Shown: in pieces, positions 1-11,718 of the stretch
Layout: each line of letters opens with the position of its first letter
Numbering within the stretch: position 1 is the stretch's first letter
Origin: Cavia porcellus
Lineage: Eukaryota > Chordata > Mammalia > Rodentia > Caviidae
NCBI RefSeq assembly: GCF_034190915.1
Contig: NW_026947486.1
Span: 28,183,344-28,247,343 of the forward strand
DNA length: 64,000 nt
Reading direction: 5' to 3'
The notes under the pieces: generated by a model
What the model was told of the DNA's origin: nothing
Database searches by the model: none
The model's input: only the letters and a program-made list of their open reading frames with translations
Translations under genes and position numbers: made by a program

Positions 1-790
1 CGCAAGTGATCTGTCAGATTTGGAAAGGATTCCCATTCCTGCTTCACTCCTCACACTTCCACATCTAAATCTTAGGGCAGAAGAAATTGATCGAGTTTAC
101 TCCTATCTCCACCAAATCAGGGCCATGCAAAGCCCTGTTATTCTGATTTTCCATCTCCCCCTTTTAGCTCCTGGGACCTCCAACAAGTGGTCGTGCTTCT
201 GAACACAGAGTGCAAGTTGGAGGCAGTGCCCCAAGCTGAGGGACTCCTTAAGAAGTACGTGGACAGGCTCATCTAGCTCGAGCGGCAGCAGATCCAGACT
301 GTGCATTGCAAAAATGCAAAGGGGTCAAAGGCAAGACCTCCAGTTGCCCAGAAGGCTCTAGGGTCTTTGAAAAGTCCTAGAAGTAAATTAGTTACTAGTG
401 CTTTGCCTAAGCCACTATATCACCTGAAGGGGGGCTTCAAAGTCAGGTCCTGTACTAAAGAAAGATTTGTACTGCGAAGACACACATCCATCCTATTAAG
501 TAAACTGACCAAACCACAATCCACAGACATGCCAGGCGGCACCAGGTTACATTCCCTTGAGCAAAACCCTAAAGGGTACTGTAAATTTAGAGGTGATTTT
601 AGAGTCCACTGTGAGTTCTATAAACTGAAATTAAACTAATTTGCAATATAGATATTATTGTTTGGAAAGGCAAGACTGAAATATATGACACCTTAAAATT
701 TCTGGGATGTAGAAATTCTCTGAAGAGGAGCCATAAGAAAACACCTTTTAGAAGTAGTGAATGAAGTTCTCGTAATAAATTAAAAACAAA
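1..790 (+). pseudogene. Broken coding-like sequence, probable processed pseudogene, parent not recognised
   Basis: Two open stretches in different frames sit end to end: 20-202 and, in another frame, about 181-639. The second reads through VVVLLNTECKLEAVPQAEG, LLKKYVDRLI, an in-frame TAG at 274-276, then LERQQIQ and a basic, Ser/Pro-rich stretch to a TAA at about 637. The mixture of charged helix-like sequence followed by a basic Ser/Pro-rich tail looks like real protein rather than chance. An AATAAA lies at about 774 and is followed by A-rich sequence, as expected of a cDNA-derived copy. The frame change near 120-180 and the TAG mean it cannot encode the full product. I do not recognise the parent, and the 5' end is outside the window. 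It could instead be a terminal exon of a decayed gene. Confidence 0.35.
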
Positions 791-910
791 TGGAAACTAG
801 TCCAATGTAATATTTGGATAGTTACTGCCTTGAGACTTAGATTCTGTCATCCTCTTGGTCAGAAATACTGATCTATTTTGATTTGAAAGAGAAAGATTTT
901 ATTACCTTGT

Positions 911-1252
911 TGTCATGGTTTATGTCTGTGTCCCCCAGGCCTCATGAATTTGCATTGTGTATTTGTGATTGGTTCATTGTCTAGTGCTTGGATTGATGGT
1001 GTTAGTGATACACCCACATAGGGGTGGAGCCAGGATGTGATCCAATGGCAGGAAGAAGGTGTGTCTTGCTCTTTGCTGGTTGCTGTTTGCTGTTTGCAGC
1101 CACCATGAAAGGCGGTTCAGCCATGCTCGCCTGCCTGGGAGCCAACTGAGCATGGACTGAAACCTCCAAAAACTGTAAGAAATAAACTTTTCCTTTCCCA
1201 ATTTGGGCATCAGTTATTTTGTCTCAGCGATGAGCATAAAGTAACTAAGACA
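911..1252 (+). repeat. MaLR (ERVL-type) 5' LTR
   Basis: This 342-bp LTR begins TGTCATGGTTTA and ends AACTAAGACA, so it has the TG...CA termini of an LTR. It carries AATAAA at about 1181 and a GTCTCAGCGATGAGCATAAA segment near its end. A second copy of almost the same length lies at 2724-3064, differing at roughly two dozen positions by eye. The 5-bp CTTGT at 906-910 is repeated at 3065-3069, which is the target duplication size of the ERVL/MaLR class. The sequence right after it (TTTGGTACCAAGAGTGGGG) is the usual start of a MaLR internal region. Confidence 0.9.
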
Positions 1253-2723
1253 ATTTGGTACCAAGAGTGGGGTCGTATGCTCTGATTATACCTGGCCATG
1301 TTTTTCGAGAGGCTTTGGAAATGGCTTGTGGGCAGAGTTTGGAAAGGGTCAGACATGTCGCCTGGATGCATAGAGCTGGAGACGCTTAGGCTGTTCTGTA
1401 GAGGAGATTCTGGTCAGAGCTCAGGAGACCAGAAGGCTGATAAAAAGCCTGATGGTAAAGATCAGGCTTGGGAGGTTTCTGCTGGGAAGGACTGCATTGG
1501 TCGTTGGATTCCACATGATGTGTGCTATGGCTTGGCAGAAAGTTTGTCTGCATTTTGCTCCTGCCCAGAGACTTTGCTTGAGACTGAAACAAAGGGCAAT
1601 GGACTGATTATTCTTGAAAAAGAAATTAAAAAGCAATCAAACATTGAGGCTGTGGCATTGCTATTGTTGGGGCTTTCAGCCAGCTTTATGTTTCGAATGG
1701 AGAACAAAGAGCCCAGGAAGATAATTTACAATGCTGTGAGTTTGGCCAGAAGGAAAATTCCAGGAAGGCTGTGGATTGTAAAGACAGAGTTGAGATTTTG
1801 ATTCCTGAGGAGAAACAGAGAGATAAAAAGATGGCCCTGGGGCATCCCAGGAATCGGGTCCCCACCCTGTGCAGCCTCACAGCAAAGGTGAAAAAATTTG
1901 CTCAGAGGGAAAAGCTGCAAAGCGCCATGTTCCAGAACGGCGACAGCGGCCACAAGAGGTTCCAGAATGGCAGCAACATAGAGAAGCTTTTTCTCATAAT
2001 CAGGTAAACAGAGCCCTGCAATCCAGGCAATTGACCCCTACAGCCAAGAGAGAGAAAACCCTGGCTATTGCTTCAGCTAGCAGCAAACCCTGGTGGCATC
2101 CACAAGGTGCTGATTTTAGGTGCAAGGAAAATGCATGAATTCTGAGGGTAAAATGGCTTCCACCTTGATTGCAAAGGGCCTGGCAAGCCAAGCAGTGGGG
2201 CCCTGAGAGGGCAATTTGTGAAGATGTAAGGGTGCAGCTGAGACCCCAGAAGTTTGGAAAACCCAAGAATGTGGATGTTCCAAGGGAAGCTGCAAAAAGC
2301 GAGCAGAGAAGACTTAAGAGAAATGCTGCGGGAGTTGAAATTGCTAGAAGTGCCCTGGGGGTGGAATCACCCAAGCCTTTTGGAGCTTGCAACCAGATTG
2401 CTTCAGATGCTGAGTGTGAAACTCTAGGACTTCATGTTTGCCCTGCTGGATGTTGGACTTGCTTTGTTCCCAATGCTTTCTATTCCCCTGTTTGTAACTT
2501 TTGGAATGGTAATGTTTATCTTATGCCTTTGCATTTCAGAAATGTTTAACCTTGTTTCATTTGTACAGGGGTTACAGTTAAGAGTTTGCCATAGATCTTG
2601 AAGGAGACTTGGCATTTGGACTGTTCAGCAGTGCTGAAACTTAGGACTTTGGCAACTCTTGGAGGTGGACTAAATGTCTTTTGTATAAAGGATGTACATG
2701 AGTCCTGGGGGCCAGGGGTGGAA
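1253..2723 (+). mobile_element. MaLR internal region, non-coding remnant
   Basis: This 1.47-kb region joins the two MaLR LTRs. It starts with the MaLR primer-binding segment (TTTGGTACCAAGAGTGGGG at about 1254) and ends in a G-rich purine run (GGGGGCCAGGGGTGGAA, about 2707-2723) suitable as a polypurine tract. The longest open frame, 1298-1801, shows no reverse transcriptase, protease or nucleocapsid motif. MaLRs generally have only degenerate gag-like interiors and depend on other ERVL elements, so absence of coding capacity is expected. Element total with LTRs is 911-3064. Confidence 0.85.
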
Positions 2724-3064
2724 TGTCATGGTTTATATCTGTGTCCCCCAGGCCTCATGAGTTTGCATTGTGTATTTGTGATTAGTTCATTGTTTAGTGC
2801 TTGGATAGATGATGTTAGTGATACACCCACATAGGGGTGGAGCCTGGATGTGATGCAATGGCAGGAAGAAGGTGTCTCTTGCTTTTGCCAGTTGCTGTTT
2901 GCTGTTTGCAGCCGCCATGAAAGGCGGTCCAGCCATGCCTGCCTGTCTTGGACCCAACTGAGTGTGGACTGAAACCTCCAAAAACTGTAAGAAATAAACC
3001 TTTCCTTTCCCAACTTGGGCATCAGGTATTTTGTCTCAGCGATGAGCATAAAGTAACTAAGACA
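2724..3064 (+). repeat. MaLR (ERVL-type) 3' LTR
   Basis: This 341-bp LTR is the partner of the one at 911-1252, with the same TGTCATGG start, AATAAA near 2993 and AACTAAGACA end. It is followed by CTTGT (3065-3069), matching CTTGT before the 5' LTR. The two LTRs were identical at insertion, so their roughly 7% difference (counted by eye) measures age. Confidence 0.9.
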
Positions 3065-3069
3065 CTTGT

Positions 3070-4145
3070 GGTGGGCAAGCACAGGAAAGGACACATTTCC
3101 AGGTGGAAGGGAGTGGAACATGGATGAAGTAGCCATATGTTCTATGAGTATCTTCATCTTCTCTGTGACATACTGGCTTCCTACAGGTGTCTTCCTTCAC
3201 TTAGTTAAATAATATCCACTTGTTTCTGTAGCTGTGCTGTGACCTCTCTGTGGATATCTGTATTTTTAAAACCTTTCATTGACTACTTTGGGATATTGTA
3301 TTTTCATGACTGTTGTTGATCTCCTTAATAAATTACTGTGGTATTCTTGTTGAGATTCATGTGTGGCTTCTCTTAGAGACCTGGAGAGGGTAAGTGTGAT
3401 GCTTTCTTTTTCTTGCCTTACATGTTTTCAAGCTGGACATCATTATAATTAAGAAACTTAGAGATAATGCCTTATGCACTTGTTCCTAAGTCTCTTAATT
3501 GAAGCTAGTTGTTTAATCTGAGGAACAGTAATAATGAATATTCTGACCATTTTAAAATCTCAAAAAAGTGACTTTCCTTGTTTACTTTTTACCTCAAGTT
3601 GGTCATGTATTTTAAGCAGTTAATACTAGACTGAATCAGAGCTCCTAGTAGTTTTAATTTTTTTAAAGTTAAGTCATTACACAACTAAGCACGATTTTAT
3701 GATCCTTGATAACACATCTTATAGAACCAAAAGCTGCAAATAAGAACACATTTTGTAGTAGATGGTATGGGAAGGACAAATCATGAAATCATTTAGTGCA
3801 TCAAGTCAAAATCATAGAGTCCTGCTAGTCTTGTGACAAGAATCATTGTATTTCCAAAAAGTGCCTCTCATTTCTGAGTCGTTTACATACATCTTGCATT
3901 TAAACCAATTGAAACAACATAAGATATAGTAAAATTCCCCCAAAACACAAGTAAATTCAGTTAAGGGAAAAAGTTTTAGGAAAGTAAAAAAAAAATAGAT
4001 TATAAAATCAATCTTTGTTTAAACTTAGCCTGTTTTCTAAATCTTTAACTGAATGGGATGAAGGTTCATAGCTGATTTGAGGGTGGTAGAATTGGTGGCC
4101 TGTGACAGATATGGAGATGATACTATTTGTTTTACTATAATTAAC
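3070..4145. other. Unassigned AT-rich DNA, no gene seen
   Basis: I see no long open frame, SINE or LINE signature here. A stretch at 3330-3400 ends in GGAGAGGGTAAGTGTG, which resembles a 5' splice donor, but there is no supporting open frame or acceptor. A short A run lies at 3986-3996. Confidence 0.4.
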
Positions 4146-4148
4146 TGC

Positions 4149-4320
4149 TAAAAGGCATATGGTCCTGGGTGTGCTGGTGCATACCTGTATTCTCAGCCAC
4201 TGGGAATCTGAAGCAGAAAGATAGCTGTGAGTTTGAGGACAGCCTGCACTACACAGTGAATTCAAGTCCTGAATTATATACCAAGAACTTGTCTCAAAAA
4301 ACAAAACAAAAAATTTTAAA
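4149..4320 (+). repeat. B1-like (7SL-derived) SINE
   Basis: The order of segments matches a B1/Alu-type monomer: GTGCTGGTGCATACCTGTA, then CTCAGCCACTGGGAATCTGA, AGCAGAAAGATAGCTGTGAG, GAGGACAGCCTGCACTACAC, and finally a GTCTCAAAAAACAAAACAAA tail. Divergence from a B1 consensus is considerable, so it is an old copy. It supports a rodent host. Confidence 0.75.
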
Positions 4321-4716
4321 AAGTAAGATAGTTTTGTAGTAGTTTTCTTTACTTTCCAGGAATATATAAGAATTGTTGGTGAACAGTAATATAAATATTA
4401 TGTTTCCTTATTTGTCTATGCTCATTTATTTGAATTACATAGAAGTGTAAATTGTGGTACTATATTTTATGGTAGCAGAAAAACAGTATTATTTATTTAT
4501 GTACATGTGCAGGACACTAAAATAGTCCGAATATAATTCAGCATGCTTGCTTGTTATCATTTAAAGTAATTCACATAAGTTTTTGAGAACTTGGATCTTT
4601 TGTTCCTTGAGAGTAATTAAACTAGAAAAATGTAAAAAAAATTCTCCAATTAGTATTAGCAAAAACTTTTATTTTCAGTAAACTAAGATATACTAATAGT
4701 AAAACTAACTTGCAGT
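4321..4716. other. Unassigned AT-rich DNA
   Basis: Very AT-rich intergenic sequence with no recognisable repeat or gene. Confidence 0.4.
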
Positions 4717-7700
4717 TTTTTCATTTCCCTTTCCTTCCTTTCCAGTTACCTCCATCCTAGTTCTTTTTTCCTTTTGAGCAATTTCTTCCCACTTCAAAAT
4801 ATGTATTGTACATTTTTGACACTTCAGTCTTTCAGTTTCTCACACCAAAGAGGCAATACATTTATAAACATGTGAGTCTAATTTATTTCACTTAGGAATA
4901 TGGTCTCAAATTGCATCCATTTACCTATAAAATCTTGTTTATCCTTTTTTGTGGCTGAGTAGTACTCTGGTGTATAAAAATAACATATTTTTTTCCCTAT
5001 TCCTTGGTTAATGGGCATTTGGCTTTTTTGAAGATTTACCTCTTACAACTTATGCTGTTATAAACATAGGTACATATATCTCACTGTCATATGACATTTT
5101 GTTTTCTACTGGGAGTGTACCTGAAAGGGAAAAAACTAGGTTGAATTGGACCTCTAATATTACCTTTTTGAAGAATTTGTATACTGATTTCTATAGGGTT
5201 CACAGCTCCAGTCTGTGCACCCACCAAAAGTGGGAAAGAATTCCTTTTTTCCCACAGCTGATCCAGCATTTGTTATTGGTTAATTTCTTGATGACAGCCA
5301 TTCTTTCTGCTGCTGGAATCACAGTGGTGTAATTTGTATCTCTCAAATGATCAATGATGTTGAACATTTTTTCATGTATTTATTTATAATTTTTATTTTT
5401 CATCTGAGAAGTGTGTATTGAATTCAGATAACCAGTTTTTGGATTGTGCTTTTGGGTCTGAGGTGTTTGATTTTTTTCAATTTTTTATATGTTCTAGATA
5501 TAAGGCTTTTGTCTGAGGGACAATTGGTTAAAATTTTCTTTTACTATGTGTACAGTCTTTTTACACTGTTGGTGATTTCTTTTGATGTACAAAAACTTTT
5601 CAGTAAGATGACATCCCAGTTGTTGATTCTTTGTTGGTTTCCCATTGAGTCTGGTTTTTGTTCATGAAATCTCGGCCAACACCTATGTCTTCTAACTGCT
5701 TTCTCTTGTAATAGAGTGAGTGCTTCTGTCTTAATATTTATATCTTTGATCTATTTTGACTTTATGGCATGGTGATAAGAAATGAGTCTTTGCACACAGA
5801 AAAGCAGTATTTGCAGCACCCTTTATTAAAGGGGCTGTCTTCAAGTGAACATGCTGGCCTCTTTGCCAAAGATAAGATAGCTGAGTGTGTTTCAGTGTGT
5901 TTCCAGTTGTTTGTGAAACTTCAAATTCATTCCACTCATCGTCATCTATTTTTACCAGGAACATTCTTATTTTATCATAATAGCTTTGTATGATTGTGAT
6001 GTTCCCTGCCTTGCCTTGTTGGTCAAAATTGCTTGTGCTACTCCAGATCTCTTCTGTTTCCAAATGATTTTTAAGAATGTTTTCTCTAGTTCTGTGAGGT
6101 ATGCTGATGTTACTTTGATTGGGATTGCATTAAATATGTATAACAATTCTAGGATTATCTCCATTTTTTGTATGTTGGTACTTGCTATTCATGAGGAAAA
6201 GATATCTTTCCATTATCTAGTATCTTCTTTGATCTCTTTTTTAAAAAAAAACTATAATTTTCAGTGTGCAGATCTTTTACTTCCTTTGTTATATTAATTC
6301 CTAAATATTTCATTTTTTATTGTGAAGTTTGTGGTTTCCCTACATTCCCTCTTACTGAATTTATTGTTTGTGTACAAAAATGCTATTGATTTTTGAATAT
6401 TAATTTTGTATCCAGAGGCATAACTGAATCTTTTTATTAAATTTGTATGTCTTTTAGTGGTGTTTTTAGGGTCTCCTCTAGAGTATGTTGTCATTTTTGA
6501 ATAATGATAATTTCATCCTTTCCTTCCCTGATTCCTTTTATTTCTCTCTTTTCTAATTACTCTGGCTAATGTTTCAGAAATATAATAAATAGGAGAGGTG
6601 ACAGTGGCCATCCTTATCTAGTTTCTGATTTTAGAGTGAAAGCTTTCATTTTTTTTCCATTTAGTATAATGTTGGTTGTAGCTTTGTCATAGATGGTTTT
6701 TATCAGATAAAAACCATCTGTTCCGATTTTTTGCAGTTTTTATCATGAAAGGGTGTTGGAATTTGGCAAAAGCTTTTTCTACATCTATTGGGATGATCAT
6801 GAGATTTTTGTCTTTGGCTTTGTTGATATGATGTATTATTATATTAATTGATTTGCATATGCTGAACCATCCCTGCGGTGCTGGGATGAACTCTGCTAGG
6901 TCATGGTGTATTATCTTAATGATTTGCTGCACTCTCTTTGCCAGTATCTTATTGAGAATTTTTGCATCTGTGTCGATTAGGAAGATTGGCTTGTTCTCTC
7001 TTTCAGTTGAGTCTTTTTCTACTCTTGTTATCAGAATAATACTTGCCTCCAGTAGTGAATTAGGGTGTATTGCCTCCATTTCAATTTCATTAAAGAGTTT
7101 GGGGGAATTGGTACTAGATCTTGTCTACATTTCTTGTAGAATTCAGCCACGAATTCAGCAGCTCTTGAGCTTTTCTTTGTTGGTAAGTTTTTAATTACAT
7201 TTTCATTTTCATTAACTGATATTGGGTTATTCAAAATTGTTTTATGTTCTTGATTCAACTTTGGTAATTTATGAATAGCCAAGCATTTGTGTGTTTTTCT
7301 GTTTTCCATCCTATTAAAGTTTCTCAAAGTAGGTATTGATGATCTTCTGAGTCTCCATATGACCCATAATGATTCCTTCCTTTTCATTTTTCATTGCATG
7401 AATTTGAGCTTTTTCTTCCCTTTTTTTTGATTAGATTGTCTAAGGATTAACCAAGTTTATTTAATCTTTGAAAGAACCAACTCTTTGATTCATTGATTCT
7501 TTGTATTATTTCCTTAATCTCAATTTCATTAATTTATGCAGTTTATAATTTCTTCTCTTGTGTGGACCTCAGATTTGATATGTTCTTTTCCTAGAAGTGT
7601 CAGGTGCAACAGTAATTTTTTTTTTAATTTGTGCTCATTTTGTTGCCCTAATATGTGACTTTACCAGTATAAATTTCCCTGATAGAACTACCTTCATTGC

Positions 7701-9900
7701 ATCCCTCAGATTGCAGTGTGTTTTACTTGTGTTTTTGTTTAATTGTAAATATTGTTCCACCTCTTCTTTAATTTATGACTCATCAGCTGTTCAGTAGGGA
7801 GTTATTTAATTTTCAAGTTTTTATGCCATTGATTTCCAATTTCATTGCACTATGGTCATGTAGTATGCATGGGATAATTTCAGTTCCTTTGCATTTCCTT
7901 AAACATGTTCTGTGAGATAGAATATTATCGATTTTGGAGAATAATGTGTTCATATGTTGCTGGATGGAACACTGTAAACATGTAGTAAGTTCATTTGTTC
8001 ACATATTTGGTTCAGTTCTGACATTTGTTTGCTGATATCTTTTGTCTGGTTGATGTATCCTATTTGGGCCAGTGCAGTATTAGTTTTCTTCTTTACAATT
8101 GTGCTATTGCTTATGTAATTTTTCATGCCTAGTAATAGTTTTCTTTCATATTGTTAAGTGCGCCCATATTTGGTACATACTTATTTATGATTCTTATCAG
8201 TTCCTCTTGAATTTTTCCTAACAAGTGTATAGTGAATTTCTTTTTCTCTTTTCATCATTCTTGGTTTGAAGTTCACATTGAATGCAAACAGAATAACTAC
8301 CCTTGCTTTTTTCTTTGTTCCTGTTGCATGGAATATTTTTTTCATCCTTTAGCTTTCAGTCTATGAATGTCTTTTGAGTTAAATGTGTTTTTTACATATC
8401 ACATATTATTGGGTCTTGTTTCCTTTCCTTTTTATTTCTTTTCTTTTCTTTTTTGTTTGTTTGTTTGTTTTGAACTGGTAATCAAACTCACATCTTGTAC
8501 TTGCTAGGCAAGCATTTGTGCTCCTGAGGTAAATCCTTGGCTAGGTCTCCATTCTTGATCCATTCTGCCAGTCTGTTTCTTTTGTTTGGTTAGTTGAGAC
8601 AATTTACTTGTCTTGGTTGTATTATTTTCCTGCTATTGGTTTCCTGATTTTATCTCATTAGTTGCTTGCCCCGCCTAGTGATTCCTTTCTATTGCTTTTG
8701 CAATTGTGGCCATTTTTCTCTGTCGTAGAGTATCTTTTAGTATCCTTTATAGGGATGGTTCAGGGATCAGCAATTTCTTCATTTGTTGTTTGTCACAGAA
8801 GTATCTTATTAGTTCATTAGTTTTGAAAATAGTTTTGCAAGATACAGCAATCTGGGTTGGAAATTGTTTTATTTCAAGACTTGAAATAATTCACTCCAAG
8901 CTCTTCTTAACTTGAGAGTTTGTATTGAGAAGTCTGCCATGATAAGCTTTATGCTTCTTTTCTCTAGCAACTTTTAATACTGTTTTAGTACTAAATTCCA
9001 AGGTTCTTGATTATTACATACTTGTGTGTAGATTTTTATTGGTCATGGCTAATTACAGTTCTATATGCTTCCCTTGTTTGTGAGATTCTTTTATCATGCT
9101 TAGGAATTTTTCTATTACCTCTGTAAATGGAGTTTTTAATGGCATTTGTGTTGGCTCCTACTTTATCAAGGGCACTAGTCAGTAGTCTATTGTTTTTCTT
9201 TGCATGACCTTGTGGCTGTTGAATTGTTTTTTCATGACCTGTTGTTATTTTTTTTTTTGAGAGAGAGATCATTCTTTTCATGATTGCTAGCTACTGCCTT
9301 GTCTGCAAAGTCTGAAACCCTAGCTTCAGTTTCATTCTGTGGTTTTGCAAGCTTTCAAAGGAACTTTTAGTTTCATGGATATCTGTTTGACTCTGTTTCC
9401 TGCACTCTATTTCTTTCCTATATGGGGCCATCATGTTTTCCATAATTTTTCTGTGATCTTCTATTTTTATTAGTCTATGTCTACTTTAGATTTGCTAAGC
9501 AATTAATTCTTTATGGTCATCAATTCTTTTTTATGTGAGAGATTTTTTGTCTGATTTCCTTTATGGCCTCATATTTGTTTCTTTACTTCAGTTGTTATTT
9601 GAGAAATTTCTGGAGTGTATCTTCCATTTTCATCTGTCTTGTTTCCTGAATTTGTTCTGCATTACCTGAATGTGTGAGGTTACTTTTTGGGTCTTTAGCT
9701 TGTCATTTTTATTTTAAATATCTTTTGTATATTTTCTGTGTTGATTACGGTAGGTTTTTGTAAGTAGCTGTATCACTAGTATCAAGTCCTCTATAGGAAA
9801 TGTCTGTTCTTCAGGAGTATCTTCTGTGTGTACAAGGTTCTTGGCTTGTGTCTGTCCCAAGATTCTACCTTCCCACTTAATAGAGTGTGAGATGATGGTT
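4717..9900 (-). mobile_element. L1 #1, old LINE-1 on the minus strand
   Basis: Read on the minus strand this gives L1 parts in order. ORF1-like remnants lie at about 9700-8900, an endonuclease/ORF2 remnant at about 8650-7500, RT pieces at 7387-6690 ([23 protein letters not shown]), thumb and C-terminal pieces at 6494-5730, and the conserved C-terminal zone at 5270-4930. The region at the usual FADD site (about 6510) is decayed and contains a short gap. The 3' UTR is short (about 4717-4850), unlike the younger L1s here. Many frameshifts and stops are present. The 5' limit near 9900 is approximate. An ID-like SINE is inserted at about 8440-8556. Confidence 0.85.
8440..8556 (-). repeat. ID-like SINE inserted in L1 #1
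   Basis: The plus strand shows a T-rich/TTTG-rich tail followed by the reverse complement of an old ID SINE (AACTGGTAATCAAACTCA, then TTGCTAGGCAAGCA). It interrupts L1 sequence that runs across GGGTCTTGTTTC and resumes at CATTCTTGATCCATTCTGCC, as in the other L1 copies. Confidence 0.6.
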
Positions 9901-10241
9901 TGTACCTCAGTACCCAGTCCTTTGGTGCTGGAATGTTGGGAAATTATTACCCCAGAACTTTCCAGTATTGTTACAGAATGAGAACAATAGGTTGCAACGA
10001 ATATAATATACTTGCTTAAATATTATAAACAATATTAACAACATCAAGGAGAACTTAGAAATTAACAAATTGTCATAACTATTAATTTTGTGCCTTAAGC
10101 CACATAAGCAAAATCTACAGTTATATTTCAAAACTCATCATAATTTGGAAGCTTGTTTGAAATGTATTTTTTCATGGTAGAGTGGTTTTACCCTGTGTTG
10201 GGGAAACTTAAGAAGGATAGGGGTAAAACAAATAATTGGGT
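9901..10241. other. Short unique AT-rich spacer between two L1s
   Basis: No gene or repeat signature seen. It separates the 5' end of minus-strand L1 #1 from the 5' end of plus-strand L1 #2, so the two L1s point away from each other. Confidence 0.4.
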
Positions 10242-10450
10242 CCAGCTGAGTGGAGGCCAGCCCCACTGCTGCCTCTCCCGTCCAGGGCCCAACTACCACC
10301 GCTGGGGACTGGAAGGTGCGCATCCAGCCAAGCAGAGGCCGGCCCTGTGGACACCTCTCCTGCCCAGGGCCCAACTACCACCACTGGGGACCAGAAGGTG
10401 CGCATCCAGCTGAGCGGAGGAGACTCCGGTCCGGCCCTGAAACTGTGCAA
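10242..10450 (+). promoter_or_regulatory. L1 #2 5' UTR monomers, 82-bp units
   Basis: Two 82-bp units run head to tail at 10242-10323 and 10324-10405, each starting CCAGC and ending GGTGCGCAT, followed by a partial third unit from 10406. Shared core segments include CAGGGCCCAACTACCACC. In rodent L1s, tandem 5' monomers act as an internal RNA polymerase II promoter; that role here is inference. The unit does not resemble the 5' monomers of the other L1s in the window. Confidence 0.8.
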
Positions 10451-10632
10451 ATTGAGGAAGCTTTAGGTCTACCTGAGAGGAGCCTGGCAAGCCTCTTTTC
10501 ATCCAGGGGCTCCGGTGCCCAAGGAGGGAGCTACTACAAGAGGAGTCCCAAGAGCCCAGGACATAAGAGTCAATTTACAACACAACCAGGGGAAACTCTG
10601 AAACAACACTTGAAACACAGTAATATAGGAAA

Positions 10633-11678
10633 ATGACAAAACGAAAGACCAAAATACAATCTCAAACACCCAACCCATCCCCCCAAGAAACTCTAGGAGC
10701 CATGTACATAGAAGAAAATACATGCCATATACCTGAAATACCTGAAACAATAGTAACAGAAGTAAAGAAGCAGCTACGGCAAGCTTTGAAGGAATTCAAA
10801 CTAGAAATAATATATCAGGTAAAAGAAGAAATAATAAAAGAAATGAAGGAGATGCTGAACATATCTAAAGAAGACACATTTAAAAATTGGAGAAACTAAA
10901 CAAAAGGATAGAATCTCTGGATGAACAATATAAGAAACAAACAGAATATATACAACAGATGCAAAGAGATATACAGGAAATCAAAAGCAACATTGAAAGT
11001 TGTAAAAACCGCCTCAATGAATGCGAAGATAGAATTTCGGACCTCGAAGACAAGGTTACAGCCAGTGAACAGGAAAGGAAAGATCTTTTAAAAATAACAA
11101 GAAATCAAGAAATAACAATACAACACCTGCAAGATGAGGAAAAAAAAAACATCAGGTTGATAGGGATAAAGGAAAAACAAGGAGACAATACAAAGGATGT
11201 CAAGAGGATATTTAGAGAAGTAATTGTTGAAAACTTCCCAAACATGAAATTGGAAACTGATATCAGGATCAATGAGGCATACAGAACTCCAAAATAACCA
11301 AAATAAAACTACACCCAGACATATAATAATCACCATTCCAGAAATTGAACAAAAGAATAGAATATTAAAAGCTGTCAGAGATAAAAGACAGATCACCCAT
11401 AAAGGAAAACCTATCAGAATCACAGCAGACTTCTCAACACAAACAATAAAGGTAAGAAAGCATGGAGTGAAGTATTTCAGACCCTAAAGGAAAATGATTT
11501 CCAACCTAGACTGATGTACCCTGCAAAACTGTCCTTCAAAATTGATGGAGATATAAGACACTTCCATGACAAAGAACAGCTGAAGAAATTCATGATCACC
11601 AAGCCAATCCTCCAAAGAATACTGAAAGACAGTCTAGATACACTTAAGAAAAAACCACTTAACAAAGCAGAAAATTAA
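10633..11678 (+). pseudogene. L1 #2 ORF1 (RNA-binding chaperone), frameshifted
   Basis: ORF1 protein coats L1 RNA as a trimer. Here the reading starts MTKRKTKIQSQTPNPSP, runs to a frameshift near 10885, and continues with MEKLNKRIESLDEQYKKQTE and a heptad-rich coiled coil to about 11110. The RRM-type domain follows (VKRIFREVIVENFPNM), with another frameshift near 11290 and the C-terminal domain beyond it (IRITADFSTQTIK, then KENDFQPRLMYPAKLSFKID) after an in-frame stop near 11485. The stop is TAA at 11676-11678. At about 348 codons the length is normal for ORF1. The start is the first ATG of the conserved frame, used also by the minus-strand copies. Confidence 0.85.
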
Positions 11679-11718
11679 ATAGAACAGAGAGATAAAGATG
11701 CAACAGGAGAAATATAAC

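Noticed and set aside
1298..1801. 167-codon open frame inside the MaLR as a gene
   Set aside because: It lies between two LTRs of a MaLR and has no recognisable domain. MaLR interiors are degenerate, so this is not called a gene.
3330..3400. Possible exon ending at a GAGGGTAAGT-type splice donor
   Set aside because: There is no open frame, acceptor or neighbouring exon. One donor-like site is expected by chance.
10153..10636. Several overlapping Pro/Ala/Gly-rich frames on both strands
   Set aside because: They are shadows of the GC-rich 82-bp L1 promoter monomers.
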